Source: CALVZT01 sp964368755
GTDB taxonomy: Bacteria; Bacillota; Clostridia; Christensenellales; UBA1242
DNA: 64,000 nt
Direction: 5' to 3'
Assembly (NCBI GenBank): GCA_964368755.1
Contig: CAYJCR010000001.1
Span: 1 to 64,000, forward strand
Below, piece by piece: positions 16,410 through 24,772 of the stretch. Made by a program: the position numbers and the translations under genes. The notes below the pieces were generated by a model. The model saw only the letters and a list, made by a program, of their open reading frames with translations, searched no databases and had not been told where the DNA came from. Each line of letters starts with the position of its first letter. Position 1 is the stretch's first letter.

Positions 16410-17936
16410 ATGAGGTTTTGTACATTAGTAATACTAGACGGCTTTGGGGAGAATAAGAATAAGAAAGGCAATGCTATTCGTATCGCTGGTACTCCTTTTA
16501 TTGATAGCCTCAAACAGAAGTATCCAACGACATATATTGATGCTAGTGGCGAAGCTGTGGGCAAAGTCGCAGGGCAGATGGGCGATAGTGAAGTCGGGCA
16601 TATGAATATGGGATCTGGCAGAGTTGTTATGCAGAATATTTTGCTTATCAACAAGGCTATTGAAGATAAGAGTTTCTTCACGAACCCAAGAATAATGCAA
16701 GTTATGAACCATGTCAAAGAGAATAATTCGAGTCTACACTTGTTTGGACTTTTGTCTGACGGCGGGGTTCATAGTATGTATCAACACTTGTTCGCATATA
16801 TCAAGATGGCCAAACTCCAAGGCATTAAGAAAGTTTATATTCATGCTATTACTGACGGTAGAGATACCGGCACGCATAGTGCAAAGAATTATATAGATTT
16901 GTTAGAGAAATATATAAGCAAAGTTGGAGTTGGCGTGATCGCTTCTATCTGTGGTAGAGTATATGCTATGGATAGGGAGAAGAATTATGACCGTATTGAG
17001 AAGTTCTACAACGCACTTGTCTACGGCAAGGGCAAGAAGTTCTCTTCAGCAAACGAAGCTATTGAGTCGAGTTACAAAGACGGCACAACAGATGAGTTTG
17101 TTATGCCATCTCTAATCGAAGATAATGGAGTTGTCCATACTCTCAAAGATAATGACGGAGTTATCTTCTTCAATTATCGCAAAGATAGAGCAAAGCAGAT
17201 ATTGGAAGCTTTGACTTATGAAGACTTCGATAAGTTCCATACAGAGAAGTTCAAGAATATCAAAGTCTTGACCCCTATAATGATAAGCAAAGATTTGACA
17301 AAAGTATTGTATGCTTTTGACAATCAATTGCTCAAAAATGGATTGTCAGAGTATTTGTCCAAACTAGGCTATAGTCAACTCAAAGTATCTGAGACAACAA
17401 AATATGCTCATGTCACATACTACTTCAATGGGGCGATAGAAGACCCATTTGTATCTGAAGATAGGAGATTATTCCCATCTGACAACTTGCAGAATTTTGC
17501 AGAAAAGCCAAAAATGCAAGCAGACAAAGTGTCTGAATATGTAGTAGAGGCAACTTCAAAAGACAAATACAAATTAATAGTAGTCAATATCTGTAATGGA
17601 GATATGATAGGTCATACTGGCGATATGCAAGCAAGCCTTGAAGCTGTCAAAGTTATAGATAAGGTTACCGAAAAAATGGTGAATGCTACACTTGAAAATG
17701 GTGGATTTGCTATAGTTACTGCCGACCACGGCAATATAGAGCAGATGTTTGATAGTAAGGGCGAGCCATTCACTGCACATACGACTAACAAAGTTCCATT
17801 CATAGTGGTAGATGATAAGAGTATTGGCAAGACACTATCAAGCGATGGCAAACTTGCAGATATAGCACCAACAATACTCGACCTTCTTGGACTTGAAGTT
17901 CCAGTTGAGATGAATGGTAAGAGTCTATTGAATTAG
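16410..17936 (+). CDS. gpmI: 2,3-bisphosphoglycerate-independent phosphoglycerate mutase
   Basis: This 508-residue metal-dependent (usually Mn) enzyme interconverts 3- and 2-phosphoglycerate. The catalytic serine is S60 in MGDSEVGHMNMG. Other marks are LVILDGFGENKN (residues 6-17), ITDGRDTGTHSAKNY, ASICGRVYAMDRE and the metal-binding GDMIGHTGD and VTADHGNIEQMF. The frame opens 21 bases earlier, inside pgk, but the ATG at 16410 is used because MRFCTLVILDGFG fits the family start and AAGAAGGA from the pgk end serves as its ribosome binding site. Only 4 bases separate it from the pgk stop. Confidence 0.97.
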   Translation: MRFCTLVILDGFGENKNKKGNAIRIAGTPFIDSLKQKYPTTYIDASGEAVGKVAGQMGDSEVGHMNMGSGRVVMQNILLINKAIEDKSFFTNPRIMQVMNHVKENNSSLHLFGLLSDGGVHSMYQHLFAYIKMAKLQGIKKVYIHAITDGRDTGTHSAKNYIDLLEKYISKVGVGVIASICGRVYAMDREKNYDRIEKFYNALVYGKGKKFSSANEAIESSYKDGTTDEFVMPSLIEDNGVVHTLKDNDGVIFFNYRKDRAKQILEALTYEDFDKFHTEKFKNIKVLTPIMISKDLTKVLYAFDNQLLKNGLSEYLSKLGYSQLKVSETTKYAHVTYYFNGAIEDPFVSEDRRLFPSDNLQNFAEKPKMQADKVSEYVVEATSKDKYKLIVVNICNGDMIGHTGDMQASLEAVKVIDKVTEKMVNATLENGGFAIVTADHGNIEQMFDSKGEPFTAHTTNKVPFIVVDDKSIGKTLSSDGKLADIAPTILDLLGLEVPVEMNGKSLLN

Positions 17937-17954
17937 AATAATGGAGGGAATAAT

Positions 17955-18704
17955 ATGAACAAAACAGTTATTGCGAACTTCAAGATGAATAAGACAGTAA
18001 GAGAGACCAAAGAGTATATTGGTGAACTTGCACACAAACTAGTTAGTAATGTTGTTGTTGGCTTCTGTCCACCATATACGGCACTCAAATCTGCAGCAAC
18101 AAGAGCCAAGGGCACTGAGATACTTGTTGGAGCACAGAATATCCATGAGATGGACAAGGGTGCGTACACTGGGGATATCTCAGCAGAGATGGTCAAAGAG
18201 ACAGGAGCAACTTTTACACTCATAGGTCATAGCGAGAGAAGGAAGTATTACAAAGAGACTAATGCTACTGTCAATACAAAGATACTCAAAGCACTCAAAG
18301 TAGGACTTAATATTGTATTATGTGTTGGAGAGACTCTTCAAGAACGTAATCAAGAGAAGACAGCACAAGTGTTGACAACACAGGTTTGTGAAGCACTCAA
18401 AGATGTGTATGGTAATGAACTCAAATGCTTGACTATAGCATATGAGCCCGTATGGGCAATAGGCACAGGCAAAGTGCCTACAGCCAAACAAATAGAAGAA
18501 GCAATGTCAATTATTAGGAAAAACATTGCCAAGATGTATAGCAAAGATATAGCAGAGAAGATGACTATTCTTTATGGCGGAAGCGTTGATGAGAAGAATA
18601 GCAAAGAAATATCTCGAATCAAAGGCGTAGACGGAGCACTCGTAGGCGGTGCTGGGCTAAATGCAGAAAGATTTGGCATGATAATCAGCAACTTTTCTTT
18701 GTAA
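17955..18704 (+). CDS. tpiA: triosephosphate isomerase
   Basis: The 249-residue TIM barrel interconverts dihydroxyacetone phosphate and glyceraldehyde 3-phosphate. Catalytic residues are all present: K10 in ANFKMN, H92 in LIGHSERRKYY and E164 in AYEPVWAIGTGK, followed by the phosphate-binding ILYGGSV and GALVGGAGL. The ribosome binding site is GGAGGG and the gap to gpmI is 18 bases, so this is the last gene of the glycolytic operon. There is no clear terminator after it; the next gene has its own consensus promoter. Confidence 0.97.
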   Translation: MNKTVIANFKMNKTVRETKEYIGELAHKLVSNVVVGFCPPYTALKSAATRAKGTEILVGAQNIHEMDKGAYTGDISAEMVKETGATFTLIGHSERRKYYKETNATVNTKILKALKVGLNIVLCVGETLQERNQEKTAQVLTTQVCEALKDVYGNELKCLTIAYEPVWAIGTGKVPTAKQIEEAMSIIRKNIAKMYSKDIAEKMTILYGGSVDEKNSKEISRIKGVDGALVGGAGLNAERFGMIISNFSL

Positions 18705-18713
18705 TAATCAGTA

Positions 18714-18742
18714 TTGACATATGTCGCAATTTGCATTATACT
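18714..18742 (+). promoter_or_regulatory. consensus sigma-A promoter of the 70-aa membrane protein
   Basis: TTGACA (18714-18719), a 17-base spacer and TATACT (18737-18742). The -35 is perfect and the -10 differs at one position. Confidence 0.8.
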
Positions 18743-18765
18743 ACTCCTAATCAAGGGGATAGTTA

Positions 18766-18978
18766 ATGAGCGGACTCTGGACAGATTTTGTGAATTATAT
18801 AAGAGGAATATCTACGCCAGTTAGATTTGTACTTATTGCTGCATTTGCAATAGTGTGCTTGCTTTTTCTTAAGACTTTTATGAACAAGAATGTTCAGAAA
18901 GACAAACTTAAGATTGGAAGTGTGATATTGAGCATCATTTGTCTTGTTGGAATTGCGTTACTTATCAAATACTGTTAA
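18766..18978 (+). CDS. small two-helix membrane protein, unknown
   Basis: A 70-residue protein with two hydrophobic helices (about residues 18-37 and 48-67) joined by a short basic loop with KTFMNKNVQKDKLK. AAGGGGAT precedes the ATG. I know no family for it. It has its own near-perfect promoter and sits just before secG, itself a two-helix membrane protein with a separate promoter. That placement suggests, but does not prove, a link with protein export or the membrane. Confidence 0.6.
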   Translation: MSGLWTDFVNYIRGISTPVRFVLIAAFAIVCLLFLKTFMNKNVQKDKLKIGSVILSIICLVGIALLIKYC

Positions 18979-19004
18979 TTGTCCACAAAAAAATATAAAA
19001 ACAT

Positions 19005-19033
19005 TTGCATAAACTATTAGATTATGCTAGAAT
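19005..19033 (+). promoter_or_regulatory. sigma-A promoter of secG
   Basis: TTGCAT (19005-19010), 17-base spacer, TAGAAT (19028-19033), with an extended TG at 19025-19026. Confidence 0.7.
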
Positions 19034-19056
19034 GTCATCTATAAGGGAGTAAGAAA

Positions 19057-19371
19057 ATGACAAAATTATTTAATCTACTTGCGTTTGCTAATCCAGCTTG
19101 GGTTACATCGTCATTTCCAGTTATTAGGAAAATATGTATAATACTTATTGCTATCGTAGCACTAGCACTTATTGTTATCATTATGATGCAATCAAGTTCA
19201 AGCAGTGGTGGTACCAATGCATTGTCAGGTGAAGTAGAGAGTTATTATGCACAGAACAAAGGCAAGAACAAAGCCGGCAGATTACATTTGTTGACAATCA
19301 TATGTTCTTCATGCCTAGCTGGACTTACTGTTATATACTTCATATTCACAGCAATATATGCAGGAGCATAA
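19057..19371 (+). CDS. secG: preprotein translocase subunit SecG
   Basis: This 104-residue protein fits SecG, the small subunit of the SecYEG channel that stimulates export. Two hydrophobic helices (about residues 26-45 and 78-99) flank the conserved region beginning MMQSSSSSGGTNALSGEVE (residues 46-64), which corresponds to the Q-x-G/S-rich loop of the family. It has a longer N-terminal lead than usual. The neighbour order secG-rnr-smpB-ssrA is conserved in Firmicutes and strongly supports the call. A terminator follows immediately, so rnr is transcribed separately here. Confidence 0.88.
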   Translation: MTKLFNLLAFANPAWVTSSFPVIRKICIILIAIVALALIVIIMMQSSSSSGGTNALSGEVESYYAQNKGKNKAGRLHLLTIICSSCLAGLTVIYFIFTAIYAGA

Positions 19372-19386
19372 AGAATAATTATAATG

Positions 19387-19412
19387 AATAGGGCTTTCGC
19401 CTTATTTTTTTT
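19387..19412 (+). terminator. terminator of secG
   Basis: AATAGGGC (19387-19394) pairs with GCCTTATT (19399-19406), one G-U, with loop TTTC and T8 following. Confidence 0.9.
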
Positions 19413-19435
19413 GCTCAAAATCATATGATATTTTT

Positions 19436-19464
19436 TTATCTTATGATACAATTAAGTATACAAT
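19436..19464 (+). promoter_or_regulatory. candidate promoter of rnr
   Basis: TTATCT (19436-19441), 17-base spacer, TACAAT (19459-19464). A moderate match, correctly placed before rnr. Confidence 0.45.
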
Positions 19465-19499
19465 GGGAAAAATGAAAGTTTTTATAAAAGGCGAAAACA

Positions 19500-21608
19500 A
19501 TGAAATTTAAACAATTATTATTAGATTTGCTATGCAAAAGAAAGTATTCTTATAAAGAAATCAAAGGCCTTGCTTATGACTTAATAGGACAATGTGAGAT
19601 TACTCTAGAAGAAGCATACGAGTTGATCAACGAGATGTTTGATGATGGGGATATCTACGAAGTCGCCAAAGGTAAGTTTATGGCGAGCAAAGCTTTGGGA
19701 CTCAAGAAGGGAACATTTTGCGGATCATCAAAAGAATTCGGTTTTTGTCAAACGGAAGATGATGACGAAGATATCTTTTTGCCACCCAATGCTACAGGTG
19801 GAGCATATAACCGTGATACAGTCTTAGTCAAACTCAATCCTAACTCGCAAGGCAAGAATAGAGATGGGCGTGTAGTCAAGATATTGAGTAGAGGTAGTAC
19901 TCAAGTTGTAGGTACGTATCACTATTACAAAAATCATGGCATAGTATACCCTGATGATAAGAGATTTGGGCATAATATATTTATTATGAGAGGTGATAAT
20001 CTTAGAGCCAAAGAAGGTGACAAGGTTGTTGTGTCTGTAACAAAGTTTGGAAGCAAAGCCGATGTTTATGGCAAAGTAATCGAGCTTATTGGAGATATTA
20101 ATATCAAAGGTAACGATGTATTGTCAATCATTAGGAACTACAAACTATATGAAGAGTTCCCTGATAATGTGTTGAGTTTTGCTAGAACAATTCCTTCCAA
20201 AGTCACAGACAAAGAGATGAATGGTAGACGCGACTTGAGAAGTTTGCGTACATTCACTATTGATGGCGAAGATGCCAAAGACTTCGACGATGCAGTCTCT
20301 ATTGAGAAGAATGCCGATGGTACGGTTAAGCTTGGAGTTCATATCGCAGATGTTAGCCATTATGTCACACAGGATTCTGTACTTGACAAAGAGGCTTTTG
20401 AGAGAGGTACCAGTGTGTACTTCCCAGACAGAGTACTTCCAATGCTTCCTGTCGAACTCTCTAACGGGATATGTTCACTCAATCCTGATGTTGATAGATT
20501 GACATTAACGGTATTTATGGACTTAGATATCAATGCTAATGTTGTAAGACACGAGATATGTGAGAGTGTTATATATTCTTGTCATAGACTTACTTATACT
20601 CAAGTACAGAAAGTGCTTGATGGAGATGAAGAGCAGAGGGCTCGTATTAGCGATGTCGCAGATGATCTTGTCCTAATGGCAGAGTATGCTAAGAAGATGG
20701 AAGATAATCGTGTTGCAAGAGGCGCTCTTGACTTCAATATACCAGAGACTTTTGTTGAAATCGATGAGAATGGTAAGACTATTGGTATAAGAGCAAGAGA
20801 AAGATATGCAGCTCATAGACTTATTGAGAGCTTCATGGTAATATGCAATGAAGTCGTTGCAGAAGAAATGTGCAATAAGAACTTGCCATTTGTATACCGT
20901 GTCCATGAAAAACCAGCAATAGACAGAATGACCAACTTCATTGGATTCATTGAGTCCTTGGGAGTAAGTGTTGATATTGACCTTATGAAAATAACACCAA
21001 AGCAACTTCAGCAAGTGCTTGATTCGGTCAAAGACCTTCCTTATCAGAAGGTTATCAATACTGTAATGTTACGTTCTTTGAAAAAAGCTCGTTATCATCA
21101 AGAATGCCTAGGGCACTTTGGACTTGCTTCGGAGTTCTATTGTCACTTTACTTCTCCAATAAGAAGATATCCTGACCTTATCATACATAGAATAATAAGG
21201 TTGATGTTACACAATAAGATTGGTGGCTCAAGAGACTTTATGGACAATTATGTTGCGAAGTCATCTCTTCAATCAAGTGAGAGAGAACGTCTTGCTGATG
21301 AAGCTGAGAGAGCAGTTGATGATCTAAAGAAAGCTGAGTATTTGCAATCTCATATCGGAGAAGAGTTCGAAGGTGTTATATCTGGCGTTGCCGAGAAAGG
21401 TTTGTTCGTTGAACTCGACAATACTTGTGAAGGTTTTGTAAGGCTTGATAATCTTCCACAAGATTATTATTTGTGTGATGATAAGTTATATGAACTTAAT
21501 GGTAAGCATAATAAATTCAAACTTGGAGAGAAGGTTTTGATCGAAGTTGAGAGAGTTAATCTTACAGAAAGAAAAGTCGATTTTATTTACAAAAAGAAGA
21601 TTTTATAG
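19500..21608 (+). CDS. rnr: ribonuclease R
   Basis: This 702-residue 3'-to-5' exoribonuclease degrades structured RNA and, with tmRNA-SmpB, non-stop mRNAs. Domains in order: N-terminal winged helix (1-60), two cold-shock OB folds (about 65-210), the RNB catalytic domain with the metal-binding aspartates in DGEDAKDFDDAVSI (about 254-267), GVHIADVSHYV and FPDRVLPMLP, then GHFGLASEFYCHFTSPIRRYPDLI (about 538-561), and a C-terminal S1 domain (GEEFEGVISGVAEKGLFVEL, about 620-640). Length and layout are normal, though it lacks a long basic tail. It is followed by smpB and ssrA, its partners in ribosome rescue. Confidence 0.96.
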   Translation: MKFKQLLLDLLCKRKYSYKEIKGLAYDLIGQCEITLEEAYELINEMFDDGDIYEVAKGKFMASKALGLKKGTFCGSSKEFGFCQTEDDDEDIFLPPNATGGAYNRDTVLVKLNPNSQGKNRDGRVVKILSRGSTQVVGTYHYYKNHGIVYPDDKRFGHNIFIMRGDNLRAKEGDKVVVSVTKFGSKADVYGKVIELIGDINIKGNDVLSIIRNYKLYEEFPDNVLSFARTIPSKVTDKEMNGRRDLRSLRTFTIDGEDAKDFDDAVSIEKNADGTVKLGVHIADVSHYVTQDSVLDKEAFERGTSVYFPDRVLPMLPVELSNGICSLNPDVDRLTLTVFMDLDINANVVRHEICESVIYSCHRLTYTQVQKVLDGDEEQRARISDVADDLVLMAEYAKKMEDNRVARGALDFNIPETFVEIDENGKTIGIRARERYAAHRLIESFMVICNEVVAEEMCNKNLPFVYRVHEKPAIDRMTNFIGFIESLGVSVDIDLMKITPKQLQQVLDSVKDLPYQKVINTVMLRSLKKARYHQECLGHFGLASEFYCHFTSPIRRYPDLIIHRIIRLMLHNKIGGSRDFMDNYVAKSSLQSSERERLADEAERAVDDLKKAEYLQSHIGEEFEGVISGVAEKGLFVELDNTCEGFVRLDNLPQDYYLCDDKLYELNGKHNKFKLGEKVLIEVERVNLTERKVDFIYKKKIL

Positions 21609-21691
21609 AAAAAATCAACAAAAAACATATATTTTAATGATTTTTTTACGATATTTATATGTCAAAGTGTACAAATAAAAAAAATAAGGTA

Positions 21692-21719
21692 TTGCAAAAT
21701 ATATTTATTATGTTATAAT
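21692..21719 (+). promoter_or_regulatory. promoter of smpB
   Basis: TTGCAA (21692-21697), 16-base spacer, TATAAT (21714-21719) with extended TG at 21711-21712. Confidence 0.6.
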
Positions 21720-21733
21720 AAAGGGGTCACAGT

Positions 21734-22177
21734 ATGAAAGTTATAGTCTTTAATAAGAAGGCTACCTTCAACTACTTTATTTTAGACAAGATAGAAGCAG
21801 GTATTGTATTACAAGGTTGCGAGATCAAATCTCTTCGCGAAGGCGGAATGAGTTTGAACGATAGCTTCATCATTATTCGTAATGGTGAGATGTTCTTGAA
21901 GAACGCATATATCAAACCTTACAGCAAGACGGCAGCTTTTGTTCCAGACCCACGTCAGGACAGGAAGTTGTTGCTTCACAAACTTGAGATAGAGAAGTTG
22001 AATGCAAAGGTTAGTCAAAAAGGTTATACACTTGTCCCAGTCAAAGTTTATTTTGTTGATTCGCTCGTCAAGGTGGAAGTCGGGTTAGCCAAAGGTAAAC
22101 AACTTTTTGATAAAAAAGAAACTATCAAAGAAAGAGACTGTATAAAGGACTTGGAGAGACAAACCAAACTGTTATAA
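21734..22177 (+). CDS. smpB: SsrA-binding protein SmpB
   Basis: This 147-residue protein binds the tRNA-like end of tmRNA and carries it to stalled ribosomes. The beta-barrel is clear: KATFNYFILDKIEAGIVLQG, then EIKSLREGGMSLNDSFI (about residues 32-48), LKNAYIKPY and DRKLLLHKLEIEKL. The basic C-terminal tail that enters the mRNA channel is present (KKETIKERDCIKDLERQTKLL). The start has AAGGGG before it. ssrA begins 10 bases after the stop. Confidence 0.97.
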   Translation: MKVIVFNKKATFNYFILDKIEAGIVLQGCEIKSLREGGMSLNDSFIIIRNGEMFLKNAYIKPYSKTAAFVPDPRQDRKLLLHKLEIEKLNAKVSQKGYTLVPVKVYFVDSLVKVEVGLAKGKQLFDKKETIKERDCIKDLERQTKLL

Positions 22178-22178
22178 C
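22151..22178 (+). promoter_or_regulatory. candidate promoter of tmRNA inside the end of smpB
   Basis: TTGGAG (22151-22156), 16-base spacer, TATAAC (22173-22178) with TG at 22170-22171. The tmRNA 5' end at 22188 lies 10 bases after the -10. smpB read-through plus processing is an alternative source. Confidence 0.5.
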
Positions 22179-22187
22179 TCTTATTTA

Positions 22188-22536
22188 GGGGGCGATTTGG
22201 TTTCGACGGAGAAGTGTGATTGTAGTAAAGCGTGTCGCAGGCTCGGCTGCGTAATAACGGAAATTAAATTAAACGCAAAAACAAACACTAGCGCTGTTGC
22301 CGCATAATAATAGCAACTGTTTGACTTAGAATTGCTCATTGGCTTTGTTCAAGCATCAAATTAAATGAGAAACTTCATACAAAATTGCCTTATTTTGTAA
22401 GTCGTATCTAAAGGCTGGTTGTATTGTATATGTTAATATGTGCAATGCAATGAGACAAAAAACTATTAACTACACACCGTAGAAAAGCTACTTTTAACTT
22501 TTTCGGACATGGGTTCAACTCCCATCGCTTCCACCA
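22188..22536 (+). ncRNA. ssrA: transfer-messenger RNA (tmRNA)
   Basis: The 5' end GGGGGCG pairs with CGCTTCC before ACCA at 22533-22536, forming the tRNA-like acceptor stem; GGTTTCGACGG near the 5' end and GGGTTCAACTCCC (T-arm) near the 3' end are diagnostic. The 349-nt length is normal. The resume codon is GCA at 22275, and the reading frame to TAATAA at 22305-22310 encodes the tag AKTNTSAVAA. It lies directly after smpB and after rnr, completing a ribosome-rescue cluster. Confidence 0.97.
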
Positions 22537-22595
22537 AAAACCTTTTCTCACAACGTTGTTGCTTGAGAGCAAACTTAAGACTCGGAGGAATTATT

Positions 22596-23768
22596 ATGTT
22601 TTTTGATGTATTATTGAATGTGCTTGCAGTATTCGGTATAATTGCACTTGGTGCATTTATCATTGTATTCCTATCAGATCTACTTATCTCTATAGTAGAT
22701 GGATCTAACGGAATATTCTTTAGAAGATCAAGCAAAAAGAAGAAAAAAGGTGCTAACAAAGCTAATACTAGCGATAGACCAAAGCTTTTGCCACCAGTAT
22801 CTGAAGAGCTTGAAGTAGAAGAGGAAGAAGAAAAAGAAGTTGAAGATAACAACATCGATTTTGAACAGGCTCGCAAAGAGGAAGAAGAACTCAAAAAGCT
22901 TGCTCCTAAGCAAGAAGATGATAGAGCTCGTCTTATAAGAGAAAGACGTAAAGAGTTCGAAAGACAACAAGTAGAAGAAGAGCCTATTGTTCAGACTGTT
23001 CAACCTATTAAGACTGTCAACAAAATTGTTGCTACCAAAGAAGATGAAAAACAAGAGAAACTTGACAAAACATTTGCAGCAGTATCTGCCGAAGCTATCA
23101 AAGAGATAGAAAAAGAAGATTCTGCCAAAGCTGAAGTTGTTCAAGCTAAGATTGTTGCTTCTGAGACTAAGGCTGCAGAAGAGCAAGAGAATGCTAAACT
23201 TAGAACTCAATATGAGACAGAGATCAATAAGCTAAGAGAAGAAGTACATAAGAGCAAAGAGCAAGTTAGCAAACTTCAAGAAGAACTTAAAACTAAACCT
23301 GAGGCTACTCAAGTAACAGTAGTATCTGGAAGTAAAGAAGAGATAGAAGAGCAACTTGTTATCCTAAGACAGAGATTGAAGGAGAACGAGAAAGAGTTCT
23401 CTGTTAACAAAAAAGATTATTTGCCACTTCGCAAAGTTGCAGTTACATTAGATAATGATAAGAAAAAACTTAGACGTAGAGAAGCTATTGTTGCTAAACG
23501 TAAAGTTCAATTGTATGGTGTTAACAACTATGTAGATATTGACGAAGCCAAAGCAAAAGAGCTTGCCGAAGAGCTTGACTTACTTGAAGGACTTCGTTTG
23601 AGTGTTGGACATTGCGAAGAAGTAATGAACAGCAACAAAGACAGATATCCAATCTTAGAGAGAACTCATAACATTTTGAAGAAAAATGTTGATAGTCTCA
23701 AAGCAGATATTGCTACATTAGAAGCAAGACTTGCAGCACTAGAAGATAAAGATTCTGATAACGAATAA
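22596..23768 (+). CDS. membrane-anchored coiled-coil protein, unknown
   Basis: A 390-residue protein. One N-terminal helix (residues 6-33) is followed by a basic stop-transfer patch (RRSSKKKKK), then a very acidic and basic region (about 65-190) and long heptad coiled coils (about 190-390), so most of it should lie in the cytoplasm. I see no catalytic motif and do not recognise the family. The frame is open further upstream into tmRNA, but CGGAGGA precedes the ATG at 22596, which fixes the start. It is a single transcription unit with a strong terminator. A scaffold role at the membrane is possible but unproven. Confidence 0.6.
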   Translation: MFFDVLLNVLAVFGIIALGAFIIVFLSDLLISIVDGSNGIFFRRSSKKKKKGANKANTSDRPKLLPPVSEELEVEEEEEKEVEDNNIDFEQARKEEEELKKLAPKQEDDRARLIRERRKEFERQQVEEEPIVQTVQPIKTVNKIVATKEDEKQEKLDKTFAAVSAEAIKEIEKEDSAKAEVVQAKIVASETKAAEEQENAKLRTQYETEINKLREEVHKSKEQVSKLQEELKTKPEATQVTVVSGSKEEIEEQLVILRQRLKENEKEFSVNKKDYLPLRKVAVTLDNDKKKLRRREAIVAKRKVQLYGVNNYVDIDEAKAKELAEELDLLEGLRLSVGHCEEVMNSNKDRYPILERTHNILKKNVDSLKADIATLEARLAALEDKDSDNE

Positions 23769-23779
23769 TATGTAATTTT

Positions 23780-23806
23780 GACCTCACATTGTGAGGTCTT
23801 TTTTTT
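23780..23806 (+). terminator. terminator of the coiled-coil protein gene
   Basis: GACCTCAC (23780-23787), loop ATT, GTGAGGTC (23791-23798), then T8. A perfect 8-bp stem. Confidence 0.95.
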
Positions 23807-23825
23807 GCCCAAATAATCAATTTAA

Positions 23826-23854
23826 TAGTCAAATATGAATATATATGATAGAAT
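23826..23854 (+). promoter_or_regulatory. promoter of the patatin-like gene
   Basis: TAGTCA (23826-23831), 17-base spacer, TAGAAT (23849-23854), extended TG at 23846-23847. Confidence 0.5.
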
Positions 23855-23878
23855 ATCTTTGTTAGGAAGGAAAGAGTA

Positions 23879-24763
23879 ATGGGATTTTGGAATTGGTTAA
23901 CTAGAAAGAATGCTGTTAAGCCTTTGCCTCACAAACACAAAAAAGTCAAGGTCGGACTTGTCTTTGGTGGGGGTGGTGCAAGAGGATTTGCTCATCTTGG
24001 AGCTATTAAGGCTTTTGAAGAATATGGGGTTGACTTTGATTTTGTTGCAGGCACTAGTGCTGGCAGTCTTGCTGGAGCTTTGTACTGTGCTGGGCTTGAC
24101 TATGAGCATATATATAATATTGCCAAAGGCTTAAAAGCCAAAGATATCAGGAATAGCAAGCTATTCTTTATGCCATCTAAGACCGATGGGATTGAGAAGG
24201 TGATCAAAGATGCTGTTGGAGATATTTCGATCGGAGAATTGAAGAAGCCATTTGCAGCAATTGCTGTTGATCTTAAGACTGCTGATGAGATTATTTTGAC
24301 AAGAGGGAGTTTGGCCAAAGCAGTTGCAGGGAGTTGTGCAGTTCCTGGCGTATTCAACCCTGTAGAATTCGAAGATATGCATCTAGCAGATGGAGGATTA
24401 CAGAACAACATTCCATCAGACATCCCAAGGTTATTTGATTGTGACTATGTGGTTGCTGTTGATGTCAACTCGACACGTGGCGAAGGCACGGACTCAATGA
24501 AGCTCATTGATGTGTTAGCAGCCTCTATGAGAATATTGATGAAGAGTAACTCAGTCAAAGGCTATCTCAATGCAGATATTGTCATTCAACCTTCACTCAA
24601 ACGTTTTAAGTCTACTAAGATTGATGGCTTTGAGGAAATGATAGAAGAAGGTTATAATGCTACAGTTGCAAAGATACCTGAGATTCTTAATATTATTAGC
24701 AAAAAACAAAAAGATACATTCAAATCTGAGCAAGCTGCAAGTTATAAGACAAGAGTTTTTTAA
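23879..24763 (+). CDS. patatin-like phospholipase
   Basis: A 294-residue cytoplasmic-type serine acyl hydrolase. The oxyanion loop GGGGARGFAHLGAIKAF (30-46), the nucleophile elbow GTSAG with Ser60, and the second catalytic residue Asp171 in DGG are all present, so the Ser-Asp dyad is intact. Relatives cleave acyl chains from phospholipids or other lipids; the true substrate is unknown. There is no signal peptide. AGGAAGGAAAG precedes the ATG. The next gene starts 9 bases after its stop, so the two form an operon. Confidence 0.9.
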   Translation: MGFWNWLTRKNAVKPLPHKHKKVKVGLVFGGGGARGFAHLGAIKAFEEYGVDFDFVAGTSAGSLAGALYCAGLDYEHIYNIAKGLKAKDIRNSKLFFMPSKTDGIEKVIKDAVGDISIGELKKPFAAIAVDLKTADEIILTRGSLAKAVAGSCAVPGVFNPVEFEDMHLADGGLQNNIPSDIPRLFDCDYVVAVDVNSTRGEGTDSMKLIDVLAASMRILMKSNSVKGYLNADIVIQPSLKRFKSTKIDGFEEMIEEGYNATVAKIPEILNIISKKQKDTFKSEQAASYKTRVF

Positions 24764-24772
24764 GGAGCTTTT

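Noticed and set aside
16094..16717. 207-residue minus-strand frame across pgk and gpmI
   Set aside because: Antisense to two certain glycolytic genes; the hydrophobic translation reflects their codon pattern.
22509..22595. Upstream extension of the 22596 coding region into tmRNA
   Set aside because: The added residues are encoded by the tmRNA 3' end, including CCA; the ribosome binding site supports 22596.
22466..23210. Minus-strand Ser- and Phe-rich frames opposite the coiled-coil gene
   Set aside because: They are reflections of Lys/Glu-rich codons (AAG, GAA) on the other strand.
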